Shown: positions 1 to 7,767 of the stretch, in pieces
Layout of the letters: each line of letters opens with the position of its first letter
How positions within the stretch are numbered: the stretch's first letter is position 1
Program-made: the position numbers and the translations under genes
DNA from: an uncultured Porphyromonadaceae bacterium
Lineage (GTDB): Bacteria; Bacteroidota; Bacteroidia; Bacteroidales; Muribaculaceae
Direction: 5' to 3'
NCBI GenBank assembly: GCA_947175215.1
Contig: CAMWLR010000021.1
Location: forward strand, 1-32,670
Length of the DNA: 32,670 nucleotides
The notes under the pieces: generated by a model
Told to the model about the DNA's origin: nothing
The model's input: the letters and a program-made list of their open reading frames with translations, nothing else
The model's database searches: none

Positions 1-75
1 TCAACTTACCGCTCTCAATTGATATGTAAGGCATCCTAATCTTGTTTTAGTAATCAAGCAAAAATACGAAAAATT

Positions 76-106
76 TTTGCTATTTCAAAAAATACCCATA
101 CCTTTG
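76..106 (+). promoter_or_regulatory. Bacteroides-type promoter of tRNA-Ser
   Basis: TTTG at 76-79 and TACCTTTG at 99-106 are separated by 19 nt, an exact fit to the Bacteroidota sigma-ABfr consensus (-33 TTTG, -7 TAnnTTTG). Transcription would start near 110-113, about 60 nt before the tRNA. No comparable promoter is seen between the tRNA and the toxin-antitoxin genes, so this may also serve them by read-through. Confidence 0.75.
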
Positions 107-173
107 CACCCGTGAAAAGCCGTTGCAACTCATCCTCCCTCTCTATCCTGTCTTGCAACAAATTCTCAACCAA

Positions 174-261
174 GGAGTGGTGCTCGAGTGGCTGAAGAGG
201 CACGCCTGGAAAGCGTGTATACGCCAAAAGCGTATCGGGGGTTCGAATCCCCCTCACTCCG
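174..261 (+). tRNA. tRNA-Ser(GGA)
   Basis: An 88-nt class II tRNA. The acceptor stem pairs GGAGTGG with TCACTCC (one G-U pair) and is followed by discriminator G261, usual for serine. The anticodon arm is CACGC-CTGGAAA-GCGTG, giving anticodon GGA, which reads UCC and UCU. A long variable arm (TACGC-caaaa-GCGTA) and a T arm with GGTTCGAATCC complete the fold. CCA is not encoded. An intrinsic terminator follows closely. A 17-nt exact copy of its anticodon/variable-arm sequence lies near 1154-1170, beyond the toxin-antitoxin genes. Confidence 0.97.
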
Positions 262-281
262 CAAAAATGAGTAAGCAATTG

Positions 282-316
282 AAATCCCGCAAGCCGAAAA
301 AGCCAGCGGGATTTTT
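282..316 (+). terminator. Intrinsic terminator of tRNA-Ser
   Basis: A perfect 9-bp stem (AAATCCCGC 282-290 with GCGGGATTT 306-314) ends in a T run (312-316). It lies 20 nt after the tRNA and ends only 24 nt before the antitoxin start codon, so cassette expression would need read-through or a promoter I do not recognise. Confidence 0.85.
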
Positions 317-340
317 CGCCATAACACAACAGTTTTTATT

Positions 341-571
341 ATGACACAAATAGTAGTAACTCTTGAAAATAATGCCGATGAGAATTTTCTTCGTCGTATG
401 ATAGAAAATATGAAGGGTGTTGTCAAGACCACCTTAACTCATACCTCGGCTAAACAAGAAAAGGCTCATGGAGTAGAATTCATGGAGTCTCTTCATGCAA
501 TTAAAAATGAGATTGACACTTCTGTTATTGATATGTCAGATCCACGTACTAACTATATCATGTCAAAATGA
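341..571 (+). CDS. Putative antitoxin of PIN-type toxin-antitoxin pair
   Basis: A 76-residue protein directly upstream of a PIN-domain protein, whose start codon overlaps this stop (ATGA, 568-571). Small size, gene order and translational coupling are what is expected of an antitoxin that neutralises the nuclease and represses the operon. The N-terminal half (TQIVVTLENNADENFLRRMIENMKGV) looks like a beta strand followed by a helix, as in many small antitoxins, and the C-terminal part is polar and would wrap the toxin. I cannot assign a named family. It is visibly AT-rich compared with the core genes. The role is inferred from context; the DNA-binding type is unknown. Confidence 0.75.
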   Translation: MTQIVVTLENNADENFLRRMIENMKGVVKTTLTHTSAKQEKAHGVEFMESLHAIKNEIDTSVIDMSDPRTNYIMSK

Positions 572-972
572 AAAATATTTTCCTTGACACCAATTTCATT
601 ATAGACTATTTCATAAGAGAGGATTTTAATGGAGAAGCAGAAAAACTTTTGCAGTTGGGAGATAAGCAAAATTTAAACTTTTTCATTTCCTATCTTTCTG
701 TTGCGAATTTCGCATATATCATGCGTAAATTACCAACCTCTCAACTGAGCAACATCATCCTCAGGATCTGCAATATCTTCCATGTAGTTGAAAATACACA
801 CGAACAAATATTGCGGAATCTTCAATCCGGTTTTAAAGACTTTGAAGATGGTCTTCAATATCAATGTGCATTAGAAGCTCATTGTGATTGCATAATAACC
901 CGTAACCAAAAAGATTTCATAAATTCGTCAATTCCGGTAATGAACGCGGAAGAATTTATCTCTTTACTATAG
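568..972 (+). CDS. PIN-domain ribonuclease toxin (VapC-like)
   Basis: A 134-residue single-domain protein of typical VapC/PIN length. It opens with the beta1 motif FLDTNFIIDY (Asp7) and has FEDGLQY (Asp94) and CDCIITRNQKDF (Asp107, Asp116), the conserved acidic positions that bind Mg2+ in PIN nucleases. The position where many VapCs carry the second acid is SVANFAYI, with Asn47 instead of Glu, as I recall for the PIN_3-like group common in Bacteroidota. Such toxins usually cleave tRNA or rRNA when the antitoxin is degraded. It overlaps the antitoxin stop by 4 nt. Bases 601-660 are about one third G+C against just over half in carB, which suggests acquisition. The RNA target cannot be read from sequence. 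Confidence 0.88.
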   Translation: MKNIFLDTNFIIDYFIREDFNGEAEKLLQLGDKQNLNFFISYLSVANFAYIMRKLPTSQLSNIILRICNIFHVVENTHEQILRNLQSGFKDFEDGLQYQCALEAHCDCIITRNQKDFINSSIPVMNAEEFISLL

Positions 973-993
973 TTCGGTAAACATAGCTCACAG

Positions 994-1017
994 ATTCTGC
1001 AAGTCATTCTGCAAGTC
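994..1017 (+). repeat. Perfect 12-bp tandem duplication
   Basis: ATTCTGCAAGTC occurs at 994-1005 and again, head to tail without spacer, at 1006-1017, 22 nt after the toxin stop codon. Function is unknown; it may be a binding site or a slippage or insertion scar. Confidence 0.9.
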
Positions 1018-1051
1018 AATAAGAAAAGTTATTGCTATGTGAGGATTTTTT

Positions 1052-1096
1052 ATCACTTTTGCAGTGATGTATGGCTTGCGCAATACTTGCGCAAGC
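1052..1096. repeat. Two adjacent perfect inverted repeats
   Basis: ATCACT (1052-1057) pairs with AGTGAT (1063-1068) over a 5-nt loop. Immediately after, GCTTGCGCAA (1074-1083) pairs with TTGCGCAAGC (1087-1096) over a 3-nt loop, a perfect 10-bp arm. Neither is followed by a T run on the plus strand, so they are not classical terminators. They sit between the toxin gene and the tRNA remnant and could be an end structure of the inserted piece, a recombinase site or a stabilising 3' structure. Confidence 0.8.
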
Positions 1097-1132
1097 ATAA
1101 GAGAGTAACTTAACATATTGTTTAATAGTCAC

Positions 1133-1177
1133 TTGGAGAGGTACACGTCACAACTGGAAAGCGTGTATACCCCAAAG
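1133..1177 (+). pseudogene. Decayed tRNA-Ser fragment
   Basis: CTGGAAAGCGTGTATAC at 1154-1170 is identical to tRNA-Ser(GGA) 206-222 (anticodon loop, 3' anticodon stem and start of the variable arm). The following CCCCAAAG resembles tRNA GCCAAAAG, and the preceding GGAGAGGTACACG resembles tRNA GAAGAGGCACG. Acceptor and T arms are absent, so it cannot be a working tRNA. It marks the far side of the AT-rich toxin-antitoxin segment. Confidence 0.65.
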
Positions 1178-1252
1178 TTGACTTTATGCTAATATGCTAA
1201 GTTTAATACGGTGAAAGCACATTTCTAACGTGCAGAGAGAGAGAGACGGTTG

Positions 1253-1795
1253 TCAAGCCAGTTTGGTTAGTCGACCAGTGGTCGAGTCCATGATATAACC
1301 GGCAACACGCACATCAGCGGCCATCAGAGGATGATGACTGATAAGATCGACTGTCTCCTTGACAGCCTCGCCGGTGTCTTCAAACCCATGCAGCCAGCTG
1401 TCGAGGTCAATGCCACAGTGACGCATCAGGCTGATATGTTCCTCATTGACTCCGCGCTCCTTCATCAGATGTAACATTTCGGCGGCATTCATTCCCTGCA
1501 CGCCGCAGCCGGTGTGCCCGATAACCATTATCTCGTTGACCCCAAGCTCATAGACAGCCACCAACAATGAACGCATTGTTGAGTCAAATGGGTTAGTAAT
1601 CGTTCCGCCGGCATTCTTGATTATCTTCACATCACCGTTCTTGATACCGAGAGCAGCCGGCAGCAGTTCGACCAGACGGGTATCCATACAGGTGACAATC
1701 GCAATCTTCTTATCGGGGTACTTAGAAGTCACAAACTTCTCATAACCCTTATTCTCAACAAATTCTCTGTTGTAGCTCAGTATCTCATCAATCAT
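1253..1795 (-). CDS. Beta-class carbonic anhydrase
   Basis: A 180-residue cytoplasmic enzyme interconverting CO2 and bicarbonate. The zinc site is visible: Cys36-Met-Asp38-x-Arg40 (CMDTR) and His94-Thr-Gly-Cys97-Gly (HTGCG), with Asp38/Arg40 forming the usual catalytic dyad. The short length and the NAGGTITNPF segment fit the small beta-CA group of Firmicutes and Bacteroidota. The ATG at 1795 is preceded by a possible promoter at 1828-1855. It stands alone. Bicarbonate supply is relevant to carbamoyl-phosphate synthetase, encoded by carAB later in the window, but the genes are not linked in an operon. Confidence 0.93.
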   Translation of the reverse strand: MIDEILSYNREFVENKGYEKFVTSKYPDKKIAIVTCMDTRLVELLPAALGIKNGDVKIIKNAGGTITNPFDSTMRSLLVAVYELGVNEIMVIGHTGCGVQGMNAAEMLHLMKERGVNEEHISLMRHCGIDLDSWLHGFEDTGEAVKETVDLISHHPLMAADVRVAGYIMDSTTGRLTKLA

Positions 1796-1827
1796 GTCGA
1801 TAAAAATTAGATGATTATTGCTGATGA

Positions 1828-1855
1828 CAAATTTACAAATTATTCCGACATCAAA
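1828..1855 (-). promoter_or_regulatory. Possible promoter of carbonic anhydrase
   Basis: On the minus strand TAAATTTG (1835-1828) matches the -7 box TAnnTTTG exactly. A TTTG (1855-1852) lies 16 nt upstream, shorter than the preferred 19-21. The predicted leader is about 27 nt. Confidence 0.45.
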
Positions 1856-1893
1856 ATCCTCACTTGCCCATGATTTTTTCTAAAAGATATTCA

Positions 1894-2424
1894 TTAATCC
1901 CAGACCCAACCGTGATCGGTTAGGCCGAACCAAACTGAAACGTTGGCATCCGCAGGCAACTTAGGCACAAGGAGGGCATATCTCGACAAGATAACACTCT
2001 CCCTTTCATCCCCCTCATTGATAGTGCCATTAATGCCTAATCTAATAGTCCAGTTATACGTATCCTCAACCGTATTAAAATAATATCGGTTGGTGTAGCT
2101 GACAACATTGTAGTCATGTACCTGATAGCAAAGCAATAGGGTGTTATACTTAAAGTTAATCTTATAAAAGCTCTCATCAAAACCAAACGGATCGTCAGGG
2201 ATTTCAGCGAGAGAGTTGACTACGCATTGCCTGTTGGCCCATGGCTTAATCAAATCTTTAGTCACCTCATCTGACATACTGAACTCTAAATTAGCTGTCA
2301 AGTATTGCTCATTAACAGGCAACTCAATCTCCATCGGCGGTTCGTTATTACGATTACACCCCGTCAGCCAAATGCCCATTCCAAACAAGAGGGCAACCGA
2401 TAATTTCATGCCAAGCGATTTCAT
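1894..2424 (-). CDS. Hypothetical lipoprotein
   Basis: Read from the ATG at 2424, the protein is 176 residues and starts MKSLGMKLSVALLFGMGIWL followed by TGC: a lysine-containing n-region, hydrophobic core and LTGC lipobox, so it should be lipidated at Cys23 and exported. The open frame extends to a TTG at 2499, but that would bury the signal peptide behind 25 residues; ATG 2409 is a second option. The mature part (NRNNEPPMEIELPVNEQYLTANLEF..., ending GLTDHGWVWD) is rich in Tyr, Asn and Asp and probably all-beta. I recognise no family. No strong promoter is seen upstream. Confidence 0.75.
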   Translation of the reverse strand: MKSLGMKLSVALLFGMGIWLTGCNRNNEPPMEIELPVNEQYLTANLEFSMSDEVTKDLIKPWANRQCVVNSLAEIPDDPFGFDESFYKINFKYNTLLLCYQVHDYNVVSYTNRYYFNTVEDTYNWTIRLGINGTINEGDERESVILSRYALLVPKLPADANVSVWFGLTDHGWVWD

Positions 2425-2558
2425 ACCGATATAATTCATATTACATATATTTAACATTACCAGAATAACGCTCCTCCATGCCTCTATATTGCCTGTCAAT
2501 CCATCCTATCTACTCTACTTTTCCCTCTGCAAAATAAACCTGAGCCGGGCTGAAAATA

Positions 2559-2590
2559 TTTGCAGTTTATAAATATAATTTATAACTTTG
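2559..2590 (+). promoter_or_regulatory. Promoter of the 2695-7685 gene group
   Basis: TTTG at 2559-2562 and TAACTTTG at 2583-2590 are separated by 20 nt, an exact fit to the Bacteroidota consensus. Start is expected near 2594-2597, leaving a leader of about 100 nt before ATG 2695. Confidence 0.75.
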
Positions 2591-2694
2591 TGACTTATAG
2601 CATTATCGCTTAAGATCATCAATAATTAAACTATTCTCTGTCAAAAGAGTCTTATAGTATATCATATTCAGTAATCAACACATCAGACTCAGTT

Positions 2695-3903
2695 ATGAGA
2701 ACAATACGCCACATATCCGCCGGGGTCATCTCCGGCTTAAGGATGAAGAGTTTCATCCTACCTCTCGCATTGTGTCTGACCGGCATCATAGCGTCTGCTC
2801 AGGGTTATTATGACGATGACCTTTATTATGACGCGGCCAAGGCAAAGAAAGAGGCTGAGCAAGCGCCCAAGAAAACCGTCAAGACCGATAAACCCGCCTC
2901 GGGGATGTATTATTATGACGGGGCGGCGTATGTACCCTGGGACAGTGTCGGTGACTTCCGTGCCGCAGATACCTATTACCCCACCGGTGGATCTACCCGC
3001 GATGTTGACGAGTATAACCGTCACGGCGGTATCTATGCCACAGAGATGCCCGACTCTATCTCTTTACAGGATTTCGAGCAGATGTCAGCGACCGAGTACC
3101 TCGCCCGGTTCGGCAACTCTCAGGTCGCCAAAGACGCCCTCGCACAGGGTTATGGCGACAACACCTATACCGACTATTATAACGCCGGATATGCCAACGG
3201 GTATGATGCGGGGTATAACTCTGCACCTCTGACCTCGGTCAGCCTCAGTTTTGCCGGCGGTATGCCATATTATTACAGCTACTACCCTTACAGCGCATGG
3301 GGTTACCCCTACTATTCATGGCCATTTGGATTCAGCGCCTACGACCCGATGTGGAACTGGGGTTACTATAACTTCTGGAACTTAGGCTGGGGCTGGACCA
3401 CACCATCATGGAGTTGGGGCTGGGGTTGGCCCGGTCCGGGTTACTGGGCATCTAATCACTATCGTCCCTCACCCCCGGCTGCCCATCGTCCGCGCCCGGG
3501 TGGCATCTATAACGGCCTCGGCGGTAACAACTATTATGGTAACGCAGGTGGAGGCACCCGCCCTGGATATCGTCCGCCGGCCACCGGTAACACCAAACCG
3601 GCTACACCCTCAGGCGGTTATTACGGCGGTTCATCGTCAGGCCGAAACTCTCACTACGGCACCGGTTACACCCGCCCGTCGGCAGGGAGCGCCGCATCAT
3701 CAGGCACATACTCAGGTTCATCAAACCGCGGTAATTTCGGCGCATCGCAATCGACCCGCGGCAGCTCAGCCGGCAGCAGTTCGTCAGGCTCGCACCGCTC
3801 GTCGGGCAGCTACTCAGGCGGCAGCAGCGGCCGCTCAGGCGGTTCATCAGGCAGCCATTCGGGCGCCTCTCGTTCGGGCGGCGGCGGTCACCGCAGCCGT
3901 TAA
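2695..3903 (+). CDS. Exported Tyr/Trp/Gly/Ser-rich low-complexity protein
   Basis: A 402-residue protein of unknown function. An internal ATG at 2743 begins a textbook signal peptide (MKSFILPLALCLTGIIASAQ, cleavage expected after SAQ), so translation may start there instead of at 2695. The mature chain has three zones: an acidic/Lys N-terminal part with YYDDDLYYD and YYYDGAAYVPWDS; a central aromatic zone packed with Tyr, Trp and Gly (PYYYSYYPYSAWGYPYYSW, GWGWPGPGYW); and a C-terminal tail almost entirely Ser, Gly, Arg and His ending GGGGHRSR. Such composition suggests a disordered, adhesive or matrix-like surface protein. It is 45 nt upstream of a FadL-like barrel and shares its promoter. 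No enzyme motif is seen. Confidence 0.85.
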   Translation: MRTIRHISAGVISGLRMKSFILPLALCLTGIIASAQGYYDDDLYYDAAKAKKEAEQAPKKTVKTDKPASGMYYYDGAAYVPWDSVGDFRAADTYYPTGGSTRDVDEYNRHGGIYATEMPDSISLQDFEQMSATEYLARFGNSQVAKDALAQGYGDNTYTDYYNAGYANGYDAGYNSAPLTSVSLSFAGGMPYYYSYYPYSAWGYPYYSWPFGFSAYDPMWNWGYYNFWNLGWGWTTPSWSWGWGWPGPGYWASNHYRPSPPAAHRPRPGGIYNGLGGNNYYGNAGGGTRPGYRPPATGNTKPATPSGGYYGGSSSGRNSHYGTGYTRPSAGSAASSGTYSGSSNRGNFGASQSTRGSSAGSSSSGSHRSSGSYSGGSSGRSGGSSGSHSGASRSGGGGHRSR

Positions 3904-3948
3904 GATAGATCAACAAATAATCATAACCTGAAAATTTAACGTTTCAAA

Positions 3949-5637
3949 ATGAAGAAACTCGCCATATCTGCTCTCGCCCTTATCCCTGTCATAGGGGCGG
4001 CAGCACAAAGCCCGGTCGATGCCATGGCCCTGTCTCAGACAGAGCTGCGCGGATCAGCAAGATTTATGTCAATGGCCGGAGCGTTTACCGCCTTAGGGGC
4101 TGACATCTCGGCATTAGGCCAAAATCCCGCCGGTATCGGCATGTATCGCGGCAGTGATATAGGTCTGACCCTCGGTATCGACATCAACTCTAATACTGCT
4201 GACTGGGATGTCTCACAGAACACTGAGAGCAATACCCTCGCCAACCTCAATAACGCGGGTTATGTCGGCACGATGCTCTTTGGCCAAAACAAAGATTACA
4301 GCATCTCATGGGGATTCTCATATAACCGCCTCTATCGTTTCAACCGCACCTATTCAGGCGGTCTGGCAAATATGGAGACCTCGTTGAGCAACTATATCGC
4401 ATCGCTCACCGATGGTGTCGATCCCTCTCTGTTATGGATGAGTGACGGCAATAAGCCGCTCTACCCCTATGACAATTATGACTACAATGCACCTGACTGG
4501 ATGAGTATACTCTATTATAACTCGGGCATGATCAACCCCGATGTGGAGTATCAAAACGGTGATGTATATGAGACAGACGCATATCGCGGCCTGTGGCAAC
4601 ACGGTGGCACCAACGAGTATGGCAACCGCATCGACCCGTCATCAGGCACGGCCAACTTCACCATACGCGAGCGCGGTCATGCCGACGAGTATAACATCTC
4701 GATAGGCGGCAGTATCATGAACCTCGTATACTGGGGTATCGGTGTGGGTATCACCGATCTCGATTTCTCACAGGAATATTGGTATAACGAACAGATAGAC
4801 CGTGCGCTCGTGCCGGCATTTCCCGCCGGATATCAGTTAGGCACAGCCAATTATTCTAACCTCTATGCGTTCAAGAAGATCACCGGCTCGGGTGCTAACT
4901 TCAAGATCGGCGCAATCATCAAGCCCATCAACGAGCTGCGTATCGGCGTTGCGGTACATACCCCCACCTACTATTCGCTGAGTTCATCAAGTTATGGCAA
5001 GACCAATTTTGATTTCAAGACCGTCAATCCGTCATACAAATTCAACGGTAGCGAATTAACCCCATGGGATGAATATCAGTTCAACCTCAACACCCCCTGG
5101 AAACTTATGGCCGGTGTTGCCGGTGTCATCGGCGGTCGTGCCATACTGAGTGTTGACTATGAGTATGATGCCTACGGCGACATGAAGCTCAAATATGATG
5201 ACGGCATGGCCATGAGCGGTGTCAACGACAATATCACACGCTATTATAAGGCGACCAACACAATCCGCATCGGCGCGGAGTATCGCGTGACACCCCGTTT
5301 CTCGGTGCGTGCCGGATATAGCAACGTATCTACCGCATCAGGTAAAGATCTCGAGAACGCCAACACCAAGTCATATCTCGGCACGATGGAGGTCTCGACC
5401 GCAGGGATGAACCCCTCATACACCGTCAACAACGGCACACGTTATATTACCCTCGGTTTGGGATATAAGGTGAGCGGATTTTATTTTGACCTTGCATACG
5501 TCAACAAGCACCGCACCTCGACATTCAATGCTTTCACCCCGTTTGTAGATTATGACGGCGTGTGGACAATGGCACCCTCGGCAAAACTGACTGATAACAG
5601 TTCGCAGATTGTGGCCACGATCGGTTACAGGTTCTGA
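3949..5637 (+). CDS. OmpP1/FadL/TodX-family outer-membrane channel
   Basis: A 562-residue beta-barrel protein. A signal peptide (MKKLAISALALIPVIGAAAQ) is followed by SARFMSMAGAFTALGADISA and LGQNPAGIGMYRGSDI, the N-terminal hatch signature of FadL-like transporters in Bacteroidota. The rest alternates aromatic and polar residues with many Asn/Gly/Tyr turns, and the chain ends IVATIGYRF with a C-terminal Phe for BAM-dependent assembly. FadL relatives move hydrophobic molecules across the outer membrane by lateral diffusion; the substrate here is unknown. It follows the low-complexity exported gene by 45 nt and is followed after 32 nt by the PIF1-TPR gene, so the three may be co-transcribed. 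Confidence 0.88.
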   Translation: MKKLAISALALIPVIGAAAQSPVDAMALSQTELRGSARFMSMAGAFTALGADISALGQNPAGIGMYRGSDIGLTLGIDINSNTADWDVSQNTESNTLANLNNAGYVGTMLFGQNKDYSISWGFSYNRLYRFNRTYSGGLANMETSLSNYIASLTDGVDPSLLWMSDGNKPLYPYDNYDYNAPDWMSILYYNSGMINPDVEYQNGDVYETDAYRGLWQHGGTNEYGNRIDPSSGTANFTIRERGHADEYNISIGGSIMNLVYWGIGVGITDLDFSQEYWYNEQIDRALVPAFPAGYQLGTANYSNLYAFKKITGSGANFKIGAIIKPINELRIGVAVHTPTYYSLSSSSYGKTNFDFKTVNPSYKFNGSELTPWDEYQFNLNTPWKLMAGVAGVIGGRAILSVDYEYDAYGDMKLKYDDGMAMSGVNDNITRYYKATNTIRIGAEYRVTPRFSVRAGYSNVSTASGKDLENANTKSYLGTMEVSTAGMNPSYTVNNGTRYITLGLGYKVSGFYFDLAYVNKHRTSTFNAFTPFVDYDGVWTMAPSAKLTDNSSQIVATIGYRF

Positions 5638-5669
5638 TTCCCCAAAACACTTAACACGCATTTAGAGTC

Positions 5670-7685
5670 TTGCCTCAGAACATAGATCTTGACAATCCTG
5701 AATTTCAGGATATCTGGAAGTTGATTTCCTACACCCGTCAGTCGGTCTTCATGACCGGAAAAGCCGGCACCGGGAAATCAACTTTTCTGCGTTATATTGT
5801 CGGGAACACCCGCAAAAAGACCGTAGTGCTCGCTCCGACAGGTATCGCGGCCGTCAACGCCGGCGGTGTGACGTTACACTCTTTCTTCCACCTGCCGTTC
5901 AAACCTCTGCTGCCCGATGATCCCGAGTTGCAGATACGCAATCTGCGTCAACGGCTCAAACATTCGGCCGACCAGCAGAAACTTATACGCGAGCTCGAGC
6001 TTATCGTCATCGATGAGGTGTCTATGGTCAGGGCCGATATCATCGACTTTATCGACAAAGTTCTGAGGGTTTACTCAGGGAAGTTGCGTGAACCGTTCGG
6101 CGGCAAACAACTGCTGCTTGTAGGCGACATATTCCAGCTCGAGCCGGTAGTGACATCTGATGTCAGGGATATATTCAGGGATCTATATCCCAACATGTAT
6201 TTCTTCTCTGCCCGTGTGTTCAGAGAGTTTACGTTGGTGCCTGTCGAGCTCCGCAAGATCTACCGCCAGACCGACGCAGAGTTTATCGGTATGCTCGACC
6301 GGTTGCGTACCGGCTCACCCCTCCCCTCTGACATAGCACTGCTTAACAGCCATGTAGACCCTGAGGCGTCAGAGCCATCGAGCAAAAAAGAGTTCACTAT
6401 GACTCTGGCCACCAAGCGAGACACCGTTGATGCCATCAACAACTCGCGCCTTGATAAGCTACGGCGCAAACTTTATTGCTTTGAGGGAACGATAAGAGAC
6501 AAGTTCCCCGAGAACGCACTCCCCGTACCGGTCAAGCTCGAACTTAAAGTTGGTGCGCAGGTGGTGTTTGTGCGCAACGATCCCGAGAAACGGTGGGTCA
6601 ACGGCACTGTCGGTCAGATACACTCTATCGCTGATGATACGCTGACAGTAAAACTCGAGAACGGACAGACCCACACCGTGACACGTGAGATATGGGAGAA
6701 TGTCACTTATACATACGACCGCAATACTCACAAAATTGAGGAGGAGGTTATCGGAACTTACACTCAATTCCCGCTGCGCCTGGCATGGGCGTTGACCATC
6801 CACAAGAGCCAGGGACTGACATTCCCGCGCGTAATTATATCTATGGAGGGGGGCGCATTTGCCTCAGGACAGGCATACGTGGCCCTGTCGCGCTGTCAGT
6901 CGTTAGAGGGATTGACATTGAGATCAAAGGTCAATGCCTATGACTTCTTTGTCAATCCGGCCATACGCGCATTCAGCGGTATGTTTAACAATCAGCAGCT
7001 ATATCTCTCGGCCATGAATATGGCCAAGGCAGACGATAACTTCAACAAAGCGGCCCGGGCGTTTGACAAAGGAAACTATGCCGAGGCTGTCAATAAATTT
7101 ATCGACGGGCTATATCTGCGTGACGAACTGCGCAACAAAGCCGCCAACCGTCTCATCAAGCAGAAACTCTATCGGCTCGGGAAGTCACAACAACATATCT
7201 CACAGCTTGAGGAGAAACTCCGCGAGGCCGACAGAAAATTTCTTGAACTCGCCGAGGAGTATGTCGCTATGGGACTCGACTGTCTTTCTGACGAGAATTA
7301 CGGCGCAGCGATCGCCAACTTTGACAAGGCAATCAGAATTTCCCCCGGTTTTACGCGCGCCCGGCGTCTCAAAGGTGAGGCTGCAATGGACGGCGGAGAT
7401 TTCGCCACCGCCACAGAGTGCTTTGACGAAATACTTGTCACCACGCCCGATGATTTCGACACTCTTTTTGCAAAGGGGAGATTACACTGTCTTCTCGCCC
7501 AAAGTTCAAGTCAGCCTGACGAAGAACGGTATAAGGCGATGAACAGCTTGCTGACTGCCGAGCAGATTAATCCCGAATCTGCACCGTTACATGACCGCCT
7601 GGCAGCCCTCAACGATGATATGGGCGACAATGATGAGGCCGACCGTCACAGAGCCATCGCACGCCGATTGCGTAGACGTCGCTAA
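5670..7685 (+). CDS. PIF1-like helicase with C-terminal TPR domain
   Basis: A 671-residue protein. The helicase occupies about residues 10-435: Walker A GKAGTGKS (30-37), PTGIAAVNAGG (57-66), Walker B IDEVSM (114-119), LLLVGDIFQLEPV (148-160), then HKSQGLTF (378-385) and YVALSRC (403-409), the set typical of PIF1/RecD2-type superfamily 1B 5'-3' helicases. From about 450 on, repeats such as AFDKGNYAEAVNKFIDGL and NYGAAIANFDKAIRISPGF are TPRs, ending in an Arg-rich tail. The start is TTG 5670: an in-frame stop at 5652-5654 leaves no upstream ATG, and the next ATG (residue 28) would abut Walker A. PIF1 proteins unwind G-quadruplexes and forked DNA; the TPR part probably recruits a partner. Confidence 0.9.
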   Translation: MPQNIDLDNPEFQDIWKLISYTRQSVFMTGKAGTGKSTFLRYIVGNTRKKTVVLAPTGIAAVNAGGVTLHSFFHLPFKPLLPDDPELQIRNLRQRLKHSADQQKLIRELELIVIDEVSMVRADIIDFIDKVLRVYSGKLREPFGGKQLLLVGDIFQLEPVVTSDVRDIFRDLYPNMYFFSARVFREFTLVPVELRKIYRQTDAEFIGMLDRLRTGSPLPSDIALLNSHVDPEASEPSSKKEFTMTLATKRDTVDAINNSRLDKLRRKLYCFEGTIRDKFPENALPVPVKLELKVGAQVVFVRNDPEKRWVNGTVGQIHSIADDTLTVKLENGQTHTVTREIWENVTYTYDRNTHKIEEEVIGTYTQFPLRLAWALTIHKSQGLTFPRVIISMEGGAFASGQAYVALSRCQSLEGLTLRSKVNAYDFFVNPAIRAFSGMFNNQQLYLSAMNMAKADDNFNKAARAFDKGNYAEAVNKFIDGLYLRDELRNKAANRLIKQKLYRLGKSQQHISQLEEKLREADRKFLELAEEYVAMGLDCLSDENYGAAIANFDKAIRISPGFTRARRLKGEAAMDGGDFATATECFDEILVTTPDDFDTLFAKGRLHCLLAQSSSQPDEERYKAMNSLLTAEQINPESAPLHDRLAALNDDMGDNDEADRHRAIARRLRRRR

Positions 7686-7767
7686 GGTGAACCTTTTCGA
7701 GCCTATGTTGTTTGATTAGTATAAGATTCATAACGATTCAAGTACTAACCTAAACAACAAAAAAGAA

